From: Methylomarinovum caldicuralii
Lineage (GTDB): Bacteria > Pseudomonadota > Gammaproteobacteria > Methylococcales > Methylothermaceae
Assembly: GCF_033126985.1 (NCBI RefSeq)
Contig: NZ_AP024714.1
Span: 1,566,990 to 1,630,989, forward strand
Direction of reading: 5' to 3'
Length of the DNA: 64,000 nucleotides
Both the position numbers and the translations under genes were made by a program. Shown here piece by piece: positions 57,165 to 64,000 of this stretch. Below the pieces are notes generated by a model, which was given only the letters and a program-made list of their open reading frames with translations, did not search any database and was not told the origin of the DNA. Each line of letters opens with the position of its first letter. The stretch's first letter is position 1.

Positions 57165-57629
57165 ATGAACGGCAAATGGCTCATCACCGCGGCACTGCTG
57201 GGCGGTTTCGGATTGAACCTCCAGGCGGAGGAGATCTCCCTCGAACAGGTGCCCGAAGCGGTCCGGCAGGCATTTCAGAAAGCTCATCCGAATGCGCGCG
57301 ACGTGGAAGTGGAATACGAAGCTGACGAATACGATGAACCGCTGTACGAGTTCGAGTTCCGCCGTAACAGCCACAAGGAAGAGGCGCTCTATCACACCGA
57401 CGGCAGTTTTTTCGGGTATGAACGCAAGCTGTCACCCGGCCTGCTGCCGCCCGCCGTCAAGGCGCAGGTAAGGCAGCGTTTCCCGGACGGGAAAATCGAA
57501 GAGGCGGAGGTGGTCGTCAACGCCCAGGGCGAGCCGCTCGCCTATGAAGTGGAAGTCGAAACCCCTGCGGGGGAATGGGAGCTGTACTTCAACGCCGACG
57601 GCTCTTTCATCAACCAGCGCCGGGGCTGA
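57165..57629 (+). CDS. Secreted PepSY-like protein
   Basis: 154 residues with a signal peptide (MNGKWLITAALLGGFGLNLQAEE). The remainder is two acidic repeats with ALYHTDGSFFGYERKLSP and ELYFNADGSFINQRRG, as in PepSY-like/DUF2874 domains. Probably periplasmic. Function unknown. The first of a pair with the zinc-ribbon membrane protein 3 bases later. Confidence 0.75.
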   Translation: MNGKWLITAALLGGFGLNLQAEEISLEQVPEAVRQAFQKAHPNARDVEVEYEADEYDEPLYEFEFRRNSHKEEALYHTDGSFFGYERKLSPGLLPPAVKAQVRQRFPDGKIEEAEVVVNAQGEPLAYEVEVETPAGEWELYFNADGSFINQRRG

Positions 57630-57632
57630 GCG

Positions 57633-58211
57633 ATGCAGGCCTGGCGGAAGCCGCTACAATCCCTGGTCGCAATCCTCTTCACCTGGCTGATCGGTGTCGT
57701 GGTCGCCAGCAGCGACCTGTTCGCCGAAACCCCGCTGCTGCGGGGACTGTCGCTGGCGGATCTGGCCCTGTTTCTCACCCAGCTGGTCATCCTGGTGCTG
57801 CTCTTCGTGCTGGCGCGCCAGATTCAGGCCGCCCTGCCGGAAAACGGCCGCATCGCCTCGTTTCTGCGCGCGATCCTGCCGCCCCTGGCCACTCTGGTGA
57901 TTTTGCTGCTGGCACAGAACCTCATCCTCGATATCGTGGCGCCGTATCTGGCACTGTGGGGGGAACACCTGCTGGTGCTGCTGTTCTGGCTCCTGGTCAT
58001 CGCCACCGCCGCCTGGCTGGTGTGGACCAGTTATTGCCACGCCCCGGAACTGATCGCCGGCGTTCTCGCCTTCGGCGGCAAACTGGGCCAGTTGCCCAAA
58101 AAGCTCAATACCTGTCCGGCCTGCGGCGCCCATCGCCGCGATGATGGCCCATACTGCAGCTACTGCGGGACCAGACTGGAAACCGGCGATTCCCCAGCGG
58201 AGAAAAGCTAA
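57633..58211 (+). CDS. Multi-helix membrane protein with C-terminal zinc ribbon
   Basis: 192 residues with four hydrophobic stretches and a final zinc ribbon, CPACGAHRRDDGPYCSYCG. The helices suggest an inner-membrane protein whose ribbon faces the cytoplasm. No known function. 3 bases after the PepSY-like gene, so probably co-transcribed. Confidence 0.7.
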   Translation: MQAWRKPLQSLVAILFTWLIGVVVASSDLFAETPLLRGLSLADLALFLTQLVILVLLFVLARQIQAALPENGRIASFLRAILPPLATLVILLLAQNLILDIVAPYLALWGEHLLVLLFWLLVIATAAWLVWTSYCHAPELIAGVLAFGGKLGQLPKKLNTCPACGAHRRDDGPYCSYCGTRLETGDSPAEKS

Positions 58212-58287
58212 CCCGTTTCGACAAGCCCCGACGGCAACGTTAAAATCGGGGTACACAATTTACAAACCGACCGTACAGGAGGTCATC

Positions 58288-58527
58288 ATGTTCCTAAAAA
58301 GAAAACAAGACGGGCATCTGGTCGAAGTCCTCAGCCTCAACGACCTTGTCAACCCGCTGCACAAGGAGATCATCGGTCGCCTTCACTACGGCGAGGAACC
58401 GGGCGATCCGGAAAAGTTCACCAAGGCCGACCTTTGCTTCCCCTCCGGGGAGGAATTGCCGCGCTGCTGGACCGATGTCCATTACCGCGACGAGGAATTG
58501 CTCAAGCGCCTGAAGATCACCCCCTGA
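58288..58527 (+). CDS. Small hypothetical protein, 79 aa
   Basis: Begins MFLKRKQDGHLVEVLSLNDLVNPLHKEIIGRLHYGEEPGDP and ends KRLKITP, with a strong AGGAGG site 6 bases upstream. Charged, no membrane segment, and has W-T-D-V-H-Y. I do not recognise a family with confidence. Followed 19 bases later by a terminator, so its transcript ends here. Confidence 0.65.
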   Translation: MFLKRKQDGHLVEVLSLNDLVNPLHKEIIGRLHYGEEPGDPEKFTKADLCFPSGEELPRCWTDVHYRDEELLKRLKITP

Positions 58528-58545
58528 GCCTGCAGGCCGTCCGAT

Positions 58546-58577
58546 GAAAAAACCCGCTGAGTTTAGCGGGTTTTTTC
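58546..58577. terminator. Bidirectional rho-independent terminator
   Basis: AAAAAACCCGCT, a short loop, AGCGGGTTTTTT: a 6-bp GC stem with A and T tracts on both sides, between the convergent genes at 58288 and 58598. It can stop both strands. Confidence 0.85.
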
Positions 58578-58597
58578 ATTTCAGACCGATACCAGGC

Positions 58598-58957
58598 TCA
58601 GTATTCGACGTTCTTGTCGCATTCGGCCAGGGCCCGGATGAAATCCCCCATCTCCTTGATTTCGGCGTTGGGAATCATGTTGTCTGGATCGACCCCGCGG
58701 GCCAGGGCGCAGCCCTTGCAAACCCAGACCGGAATCTGCTGCTCGATCACCGTCGCCAGAACCTCCTTCAGCGGTTTAATGTTGACTCCCTGAATGCAGT
58801 CGGCCGCTCCGGGGCGGGCCAGAGCCGTCGCCTCATCCCACAGGAAGATGATAGGCTCGTGTCCCTGCTCCTTGGCGGTCTTGGCGGCGATATAAGGCAG
58901 CGTCGCCAGGGTTGGATTGTTAGTGCCGTGTTTGGCGGAAATCAGAATCTTGGCCAT
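58598..58957 (-). CDS. DsrE-family sulfur-transfer-like protein
   Basis: 119 residues: MAKILISAKHGTNNPTLATLPYIAAKTAKEQGHEPIIFLWDEAT, then VWVCKGCALARGV with two Cys (C-x2-C). DsrE-like proteins carry persulfide on Cys. It is 70 bases downstream of the persulfide-dioxygenase-like gene on the same strand, forming a sulfur-handling set. Confidence 0.82.
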   Translation of the reverse strand: MAKILISAKHGTNNPTLATLPYIAAKTAKEQGHEPIIFLWDEATALARPGAADCIQGVNIKPLKEVLATVIEQQIPVWVCKGCALARGVDPDNMIPNAEIKEMGDFIRALAECDKNVEY

Positions 58958-59027
58958 TTTCCCCTCCGGTTACAGTTGGACAGCTTCAAATCTCTATTTG
59001 GCGGCGAATCACAAAAAACAAGCCGCT

Positions 59028-59921
59028 TTAGAAATCCAGATCGACGTTGTTGCTGCCCAGGACATTGAGCGGCAGCTTCAGGTAACGCTTGCCGCCCGCC
59101 TCCGGCGGCGGCATGTGTCCGGCGCGGATGTTGACCTGCAGCGACGGCAGGATGTACTGCGGCGCCGGCAGCACCCGGTCGATGCCGTCGCGGATCTTGA
59201 CGAACTGGTCCTCGCTGGTACCGTCGTGCACCAGGGGATTGCGTTCGCGTTCCTCCTTCACCGTGGTGACGTAGCGCGGCCCCGGCGCATTGGGGCGGTA
59301 GTCGTGGCACATGTAGAGCTTGGTGTCCTCCGGCAGCGCCAGGATCTTATCGCGGATGGAACGGTACAGTTGCCGCGAACTGCCGTTGGGGAAATCGCAA
59401 CGGGCGGTGCCGTAGTCGGGCATGAACACGGTATCCCCCACGAAGGCGCATTCCTCGTTGACCACGTAGGTGATACAGGCGGGCGTGTGTCCCGGCGTGT
59501 GCATCACCCGCACCGGCACGTTGCCGATCTGGAAAGTGTCTCCGTCGGCGAACAGCCGGTCGAACTCGCGCCCGTCCCCGGAAACGTCGTCAACGTTATA
59601 CAATCCCTTGAAGAACTGCTGCACCTCCTTGACGTGCTCGCCGATGGCGATCTTCCCGCCCAGTTTGCTTTTCAGGTAGGCGGCCGCGCTCAGATGGTCG
59701 GCGTGGGCGTGGGTTTCCAGGATCCATTGCACCGTCAGGCCGTTGTCCTCGACGTAGGCAACGATCTTATCGGCGCTTTCGGTGCGAATTCGCCCGGCGT
59801 TGTAGGCGAAATCCAGGCAGGCGTCAATGATTGCACACTGCCGGGTTTCCGGGCAGCTTACCACGTAGCTGAAGGTATCGGACTGATCGTGGAAAAACGG
59901 TTGAACGGTCGGTGAAGTCAT
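59028..59921 (-). CDS. MBL-fold persulfide dioxygenase-like hydrolase (Blh/ETHE1 type)
   Basis: 297 residues with the MBL motif THAHADH, HTPGHT, VGDTVFMPDYG and HDY (metal ligands), and the diagnostic ending ILPSLQVNIRAGHMPPPEAGGKRYLKLPLN. This matches Blh of the BigR systems of Xylella and Agrobacterium, which oxidises glutathione persulfide from sulfide. Lies between tauE-like (upstream) and DsrE genes. Start at 59921. Confidence 0.88.
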   Translation of the reverse strand: MTSPTVQPFFHDQSDTFSYVVSCPETRQCAIIDACLDFAYNAGRIRTESADKIVAYVEDNGLTVQWILETHAHADHLSAAAYLKSKLGGKIAIGEHVKEVQQFFKGLYNVDDVSGDGREFDRLFADGDTFQIGNVPVRVMHTPGHTPACITYVVNEECAFVGDTVFMPDYGTARCDFPNGSSRQLYRSIRDKILALPEDTKLYMCHDYRPNAPGPRYVTTVKEERERNPLVHDGTSEDQFVKIRDGIDRVLPAPQYILPSLQVNIRAGHMPPPEAGGKRYLKLPLNVLGSNNVDLDF

Positions 59922-59948
59922 GGCGAATCTCCTTTGATCGATGAAATT

Positions 59949-60770
59949 TCAGGAAAACAGCGGTGCGGCGAGAACCTGCAAATGCGCCCACAGATCCAGC
60001 AGGGACGGCAGAATCTTCAAACGTTCCCGGTAGAGGATGTAACAGGCCATGGCGATGACGAACCAGGCGAACCCCTTGCGCAGATGACGGGCATGGATGC
60101 GGTGGGCCAGCCAGCTGCCGAGAAAGGAACCGGCCACGGCGGAACCGGCCACCACGGAGGCCAACTTGTAATCCACGCTGACGTGGGTCAGATACCCCAG
60201 GAAACCGGCGGCGGATTTCATCGCGATCACCAGCAGCGAGGTGCCGATGGCCAGGTGCATGGGCAATCCCCCCAGCAGGGTCAGGGCCGGCACCACCAAA
60301 AAGCCGCCGCCTGCGCCCACCAGACCGGTCACCGCCCCCACCACCAGGCCGTGCACAATCACCTCCCCCAGCGGGATGCAGTCGAGGCAGTCGCCGGGAT
60401 TGCGCGGCTGTTCGGCTTTGTGGCCGTTGCGCAGCATCGCCCAGGCGGTGGCGAACATGATGAGGGCGAAGAAGAGCAACAGGAGGGGCGAGGGAATGAA
60501 ACGCGCCATCCAGCCGCCCAGATAGGCGCCGGCCATCCCCGCCAGCCCGAACACCAGCCCCACCCGCCAGCTGACCGAACCGCGGCGGGCGTGCTGGAGC
60601 ATGGCGACGAAGCTGGTCACCCCCACCACCAGCAGCGAGGTGGCGATGGCCTCTTTGGCCTCCACGTGCAGGGCATAGACCAGGATGGGAACGGTCAGGA
60701 TCGATCCGCCGCCCCCCAGCAGCCCGAGGGTGATCCCGATCAGCAGCGAGAGCAGAATGGCAAGTGTCAT
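59949..60770 (-). CDS. tauE: TauE/SafE-type sulfite or sulfonate exporter
   Basis: 273 residues with about eight helices; LSLLIGITLGLLGGGGSILTVPILVY and GAVTGLVGAGGGFLVVPALTLLGGLPMHLAIGTS are the two TauE/SafE repeats. Start at MTLAILLSL rather than 7 codons earlier. With the Blh-type dioxygenase it probably exports sulfite produced from persulfide. First gene of the tauE-blh-dsrE transcript. Confidence 0.86.
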   Translation of the reverse strand: MTLAILLSLLIGITLGLLGGGGSILTVPILVYALHVEAKEAIATSLLVVGVTSFVAMLQHARRGSVSWRVGLVFGLAGMAGAYLGGWMARFIPSPLLLLFFALIMFATAWAMLRNGHKAEQPRNPGDCLDCIPLGEVIVHGLVVGAVTGLVGAGGGFLVVPALTLLGGLPMHLAIGTSLLVIAMKSAAGFLGYLTHVSVDYKLASVVAGSAVAGSFLGSWLAHRIHARHLRKGFAWFVIAMACYILYRERLKILPSLLDLWAHLQVLAAPLFS

Positions 60771-60808
60771 GCTGTTTTCCCCGGTTGGCATTACTTGAGT
60801 TGCCCGGG

Positions 60809-60855
60809 ATTGTAGCGTAATCCGCTCTCTTATTAAAAAAACATATATTCATATA
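60809..60855 (-). promoter_or_regulatory. Promoter and AT-rich palindrome upstream of the tauE-blh operon
   Basis: On the minus strand a -10 TACAAT at 60814-60809 is preceded, 17 bases further, by a weak -35. Further upstream the sequence TATATTCATATA at 60844-60855 is an inverted repeat with a 2-base spacer in an AT-rich block unlike the GC-rich surroundings. The content of this 137-base gap is otherwise unremarkable. A BigR/ArsR-type sulfide repressor would bind such a site, but no bigR gene is seen here. Confidence 0.4.
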
Positions 60856-60907
60856 ACACATATTTGGCTATGCAAACCGGCTATATGGCATGGCGGATTT
60901 CCACGGT

Positions 60908-61666
60908 CTAGCGCAACCCCACCTGCCGCAGCAGCCGCTCCGCGTAACGGATCGGGATCGCGTAACTGATCCCGCTGGGCTTGCTGAGCAAATTTTCCTT
61001 GCTCTCCTTGACGAACACCTTGTTGATGATGCCGACCACCGCACCGGTTTCCGGGTCGTACAGGGGGCTGCCGCTGTTGCCGGGATAGGCGGTGGCGTCG
61101 AGCTGGAACACGCGGTAGGGCTGGTTGAGGCGGCGCAGCAGTTTGGGGTCGAGGAAACCGGCACGGGGGGCGGGAATGGCGATGGGGGTGATGCTGGAGA
61201 CGATACCCCGGTGGGTCACCGGATACAGGCCCAGCACCATGCCGATGGGATAGCCGGTAAAGGCGTACAGCGCCCCTTCCCTCACCCGGTCGGAATCCCC
61301 CAGAGAGAGCGTTGGGAGTGGCTTGCCGCCGACTCGCAGCAGGGCGACGTCATGTGTCCTGTCCACCGCCACCACTTCGGCCCGGCGCAGACGGTCGCGG
61401 CCTTCGGTCTTGAAGAAGATCGCCAGAATCTCGCCCTTGTCAGCCGCCAGCTTCTCCGGAAGCACGTGGGCGTTGGTGAGCAGGTGCAGGCCGTCGGCGA
61501 CGGCGAACCCCGTCCCCCGGAACACCGCCGCCGGCGCCCGGGTGCGCTGATAGGTACCGACGGCGACGACCGCAGGCTTGACGCGGACGATGGTCTCCGG
61601 CAGTCCGGCAAGGGCGGCGGCGGCCAGCAGCCAGCCGCACAGCAAGACACCCAGTCGCCCCATCAT
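60908..61666 (-). CDS. Trypsin-like secreted serine protease (S1-type)
   Basis: 252 residues with a signal peptide (GVLLCGWLLAAAALAG) and the catalytic triad: His in LLTNAHVLP, Asp in RTHDVALLRV, Ser in YPGNSGSPLYD. No PDZ domain follows, unlike DegP. Probably a periplasmic protease or a non-catalytic homologue with unknown target. The ATG at 61666 overlaps the stop of the HDOD gene. Confidence 0.84.
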   Translation of the reverse strand: MMGRLGVLLCGWLLAAAALAGLPETIVRVKPAVVAVGTYQRTRAPAAVFRGTGFAVADGLHLLTNAHVLPEKLAADKGEILAIFFKTEGRDRLRRAEVVAVDRTHDVALLRVGGKPLPTLSLGDSDRVREGALYAFTGYPIGMVLGLYPVTHRGIVSSITPIAIPAPRAGFLDPKLLRRLNQPYRVFQLDATAYPGNSGSPLYDPETGAVVGIINKVFVKESKENLLSKPSGISYAIPIRYAERLLRQVGLR

Positions 61667-62517
61667 ACCGACAGCAGCACGGCGGCGACCTCGGTGAATT
61701 CGCTGGTCACTTCGGTCATCACCCCCAGTATCTGGCCCTCTGCCAAAGGCACCAGCTCCCTGACGCCGGCGGGAACCTCCGCCAGAATGTCCTCGATGGC
61801 ATCGCCGTGGACCAGCACGTCCGTGAGGCGGTTGGCGAGGCAGAGAATCCCGGTTGCCATCCCGAAATCGCCCGCCTGCTCCGGATTGAGCTGCCAGGCG
61901 ATGGCGGTCTGCAGCCAGGGCGGCAGTTTCCAGCGGCGGGCGATCTCGCCGCCGACGTCGGCATAGGTGAAGCCGAGCAGATCCTTCTCCAGCAGCGGGA
62001 TCAGCTCCCGCCGCCCCTGACTGGCGAGCAGCACTTCCCTGGATGGGTCCGGCAATTTGACGTACAGGACCAAACTGCCGATCCCGTGCAGCAGGCCGGC
62101 GACGAACAGACGCTCCGGGTGCAGCACCCCGGCGGCCCGGGCCAGCAGGCGGGCGACCACGCCGCAATAGGTGCTCTGCACCCAGAATTCGTCCATGTCG
62201 ATCAGATGGGCGGGAATGCCCCGGAAGACGCTGACCGCGGTGGTCGCCAGCGCCAGATGATAGATAGGCTCCAGTCCCACCAGGGTCACCGCCCGGCTGA
62301 TAGTGTCGATACGGCCGCCGAAACCGTACAGCGGGCTATTGGCCAGCTTCAGCAACCGGGCGGTCAGAGCCGGATCACTGGCGATGATCTCGGCCAGGGT
62401 GTCGGCGGTGGAGGCCGGATCGTCGATGGCGGCCCGAAGCCGGACCACCACGTCCGGCAGGGAGGGCAATTCCCGGTCATCTTCCAGCAGTTGTGCGGGA
62501 GAGAGGGGTTGTGTCAT
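61663..62517 (-). CDS. HDOD-domain protein
   Basis: 284 residues, the first ~210 being an HDOD domain: LPSLPDVVVRLRAAIDDP, ASDPALTARLLKLANSPLYGF and AGLLHGIGSLVLYV. The HD metal site is absent, as expected for HDOD. These regulate signalling, often with c-di-GMP or stress. Start at MTQPLSPAQ; the longer upstream frame lies in the transglycosylase gene. Confidence 0.86.
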   Translation of the reverse strand: MTQPLSPAQLLEDDRELPSLPDVVVRLRAAIDDPASTADTLAEIIASDPALTARLLKLANSPLYGFGGRIDTISRAVTLVGLEPIYHLALATTAVSVFRGIPAHLIDMDEFWVQSTYCGVVARLLARAAGVLHPERLFVAGLLHGIGSLVLYVKLPDPSREVLLASQGRRELIPLLEKDLLGFTYADVGGEIARRWKLPPWLQTAIAWQLNPEQAGDFGMATGILCLANRLTDVLVHGDAIEDILAEVPAGVRELVPLAEGQILGVMTEVTSEFTEVAAVLLSV

Positions 62518-62518
62518 G

Positions 62519-63088
62519 TCAGGACCCATAAAATTGCATGACCCGCGCCACGTAGCGGCGGGTTTCCCGGTAGGGCGGGATGCGGTTGCCGTATTTCTCC
62601 ACCGCCGCCTCCCCGGCATTGTAGGCCGCCACCGCCAGTCTGACATCCTTGAAGCGGCGCAGCAAATCCCGCAGGTAACGGGCCCCTGCCTCGAGATTGG
62701 CCTTGGGATCGCGGGGGTCGTCGATGCCATAGCGACGGGCGGTCCGGGGCAGCAGCTGCATCAGCCCGACCGCCCCCTTGGGGGAAACCGCCTTGGGGTC
62801 GTAGGCCGATTCCGCCCGGATCACCGCGTGCAGCAGGCGGGGATCGAGGGCGTATTTTTTGGCCACCTGTTCAATGAGGGGGGCGAAACGGCTGCGCCGC
62901 CGCGGCAGCATCCCGCCGCCGGATGCCGGACGGGGCCTGGGGGTGCGGATGATGAGACGGTAGCCGGGGTGCTTGCGCTCGTCGGCGTAATACACCCGGC
63001 CGTTGGCATCGACGTATTTATAGACGTCCGCCCCCGCCACCGGAACCCAGCCCGTCAGCCACAGCAACCATCCCAGTCGTCGCCACAT
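62519..63088 (-). CDS. Lytic transglycosylase (SLT/MltE-like)
   Basis: 189 residues with a signal peptide (RRLGWLLWLTGWVPVAGA), a short DUF4124-type segment (YKYVDANGRVYYADE) and an SLT catalytic domain: AVIRAESAYDPKAVSPKGAVGLMQLLP has the catalytic Glu; AYNAGEAAVEKYG is the C-terminal motif. It cleaves peptidoglycan. Start at ATG 63088; earlier in-frame codons are in purT. Confidence 0.88.
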   Translation of the reverse strand: MWRRLGWLLWLTGWVPVAGADVYKYVDANGRVYYADERKHPGYRLIIRTPRPRPASGGGMLPRRRSRFAPLIEQVAKKYALDPRLLHAVIRAESAYDPKAVSPKGAVGLMQLLPRTARRYGIDDPRDPKANLEAGARYLRDLLRRFKDVRLAVAAYNAGEAAVEKYGNRIPPYRETRRYVARVMQFYGS

Positions 63089-63125
63089 CGAACGCTTGCA
63101 CCCTGTTGTTCGTCCCTGTTTCAGT

Positions 63126-64000
63126 TTAGCCCAATTCCGGGCGCACCCCGGCGGCGCAGCGCCGGGCCCCCTGCCGGGCCGCTTCGATGGTTTCCGCCGT
63201 CGCCAGCGCCACCCCCATGCGCCGGCGCGGATAGGCGAGCGGTTTGCCGAACAGGCGCAGGCTGGATTCCGGCACCGCCAAGGCGTTTTCGATTCCTTCG
63301 TACACCAGCCCCGCCCCTTCCACGCTGCCATAGATCACGGCGCTGGCCCCGGGCCGTCGCAGCGTGGTGTCCACCGGCAGGCCCAGAAAGGCGCGCACGT
63401 GCAGCTCGAACTCGCTTTGCACCTGGCTCGCCATGGTCACCATACCGGTATCGTGGGGTCTGGGGCTGACCTCGCTGAACCAGACCTGATCGCCTTTGAC
63501 GAACAGCTCCACCCCGAACAGCCCCAGCCCGCCCAGGGCCTCGACCACCCTGGCGGCGATGGCCTGGGCGGCTTCCAACGCCTTGGGGGTCATGGGCTGG
63601 GGCTGCCAGCTTTCCACGTAATCGCCCTGTTCCTGACGGTGGCCGATGGGCTGGCAGAAATGGATCTGCGACCGGCCGCTTTCATCCAGCGCCCGCACCG
63701 TCAGCAGGGTGATCTCGAAGTCAAAATCTATCTTTTCCTCGACGATCACCCGCCCCCGGTCCACCCGCCCGCCGCTTCGGGCCTTGTCCCAGGCGGCGGA
63801 TATCTGATCCGGGGCGGTCAGGTGCGACTGGCCCTTGCCGGAGGAGGACATGGTGGGCTTGACGAAACAGGGCAGCCCCACTCCCTTCACCGCCGCCTCC
63901 AGTTCCTCCAGGGAGGCGGCGAAGGCGTAACGGGAGGTGGGAAGCCCCAGCTCCTCGGCGGCCAGGCGGCGGATGCCTTCCCGGTCCATGGTCAGTTGCA
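63126..64000 (-). CDS. purT: Formate-dependent GAR transformylase PurT (N terminus outside the window)
   Basis: The frame is open to the window end; 291 residues are seen, starting within the ATP-grasp region. [37 protein letters not shown] (ATP loop), [60 protein letters not shown] and [17 protein letters not shown] match PurT. The ~100 N-terminal residues are missing. It uses formate and ATP to make FGAR in purine synthesis; formate supply fits a C1 metabolism. Confidence 0.94.
   Translation of the reverse strand, partial: QLTMDREGIRRLAAEELGLPTSRYAFAASLEELEAAVKGVGLPCFVKPTMSSSGKGQSHLTAPDQISAAWDKARSGGRVDRGRVIVEEKIDFDFEITLLTVRALDESGRSQIHFCQPIGHRQEQGDYVESWQPQPMTPKALEAAQAIAARVVEALGGLGLFGVELFVKGDQVWFSEVSPRPHDTGMVTMASQVQSEFELHVRAFLGLPVDTTLRRPGASAVIYGSVEGAGLVYEGIENALAVPESSLRLFGKPLAYPRRRMGVALATAETIEAARQGARRCAAGVRPELG

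Overview
The window is GC-rich bacterial chromosome with dense, short-spaced operons. It looks like a gammaproteobacterium: Na+-NQR with ApbE and NqrM, GlnE, a Gsp-type secretion operon, PurT, IlvE, and a zinc-limitation gene set of the folE2/COG0523 type. A gene for subunit A of the formylmethanofuran formyltransferase/hydrolase complex (FhcA) points to a methylotroph, possibly a methanotroph of the Methylococcales. That gene lies in a visibly less GC-rich, IS-riddled segment that may be imported, so the assignment is an inference.

Layout. 1-9235: end of an RND metal-efflux pump, DUF4202, an epimerase, an SRPBCC protein, gspEFHIJK (minus strand, no gspG), DUF4236 and ilvE. 9238-15885: glnE, a small unknown gene, a DksA-like/coiled-coil/Arg-rich three-gene operon, a lipoprotein, and a tungstate/molybdate-type ABC pair without its binding protein. 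15929-19909: proS overlapping hsdM and a broken hsdS. 19910-37371: an 17.5-kb mobile island. 37372-42481: the C-terminal remnant of hsdR, then a GldA/F/G-like ABC system with a VapBC module inserted in it. 42497-50119: CBS protein, nqrM, apbE and nqrFEDCBA (all minus). 50435-52762: ftsH plus a ferredoxin-like gene. 52918-57103: oadGAB, a fused CrcB-type fluoride channel and DUF190. 57165-64000: small membrane and periplasmic proteins, a persulfide-handling operon (DsrE, Blh-type MBL, TauE), a trypsin-like protease, an HDOD protein, a lytic transglycosylase and partial purT.

The island splits a type I restriction-modification locus (hsdM-hsdS' on the left, 'hsdR on the right). It carries relics of a zinc-starvation operon: ZIP transporter, DUF1826, FhcA, ThrRS2, QueD2, FolE2, HisI2 and a COG0523 GTPase. 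Five of these eight are truncated; fhcA, folE2 and hisI2 appear intact. Three 1456-bp IS4/IS50-type elements and two 3508-bp chimeric elements break it up. Each chimera is an IS66-family IS with a group II intron inserted 11 bp inside its left terminal inverted repeat. The two chimeras are almost identical (I saw one substitution), so they spread recently and as a unit.

Three things deserve most attention. First, the intron-in-terminal-repeat chimera that was copied whole. Second, an FhcA paralogue embedded among zinc-sparing genes, suggesting a zinc-responsive version of a C1-pathway enzyme. Third, a tandem-fused CrcB with a degenerate second half that has lost one helix, which would give the two halves opposite topology in a single chain. 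No tRNA, rRNA or CRISPR array was seen.
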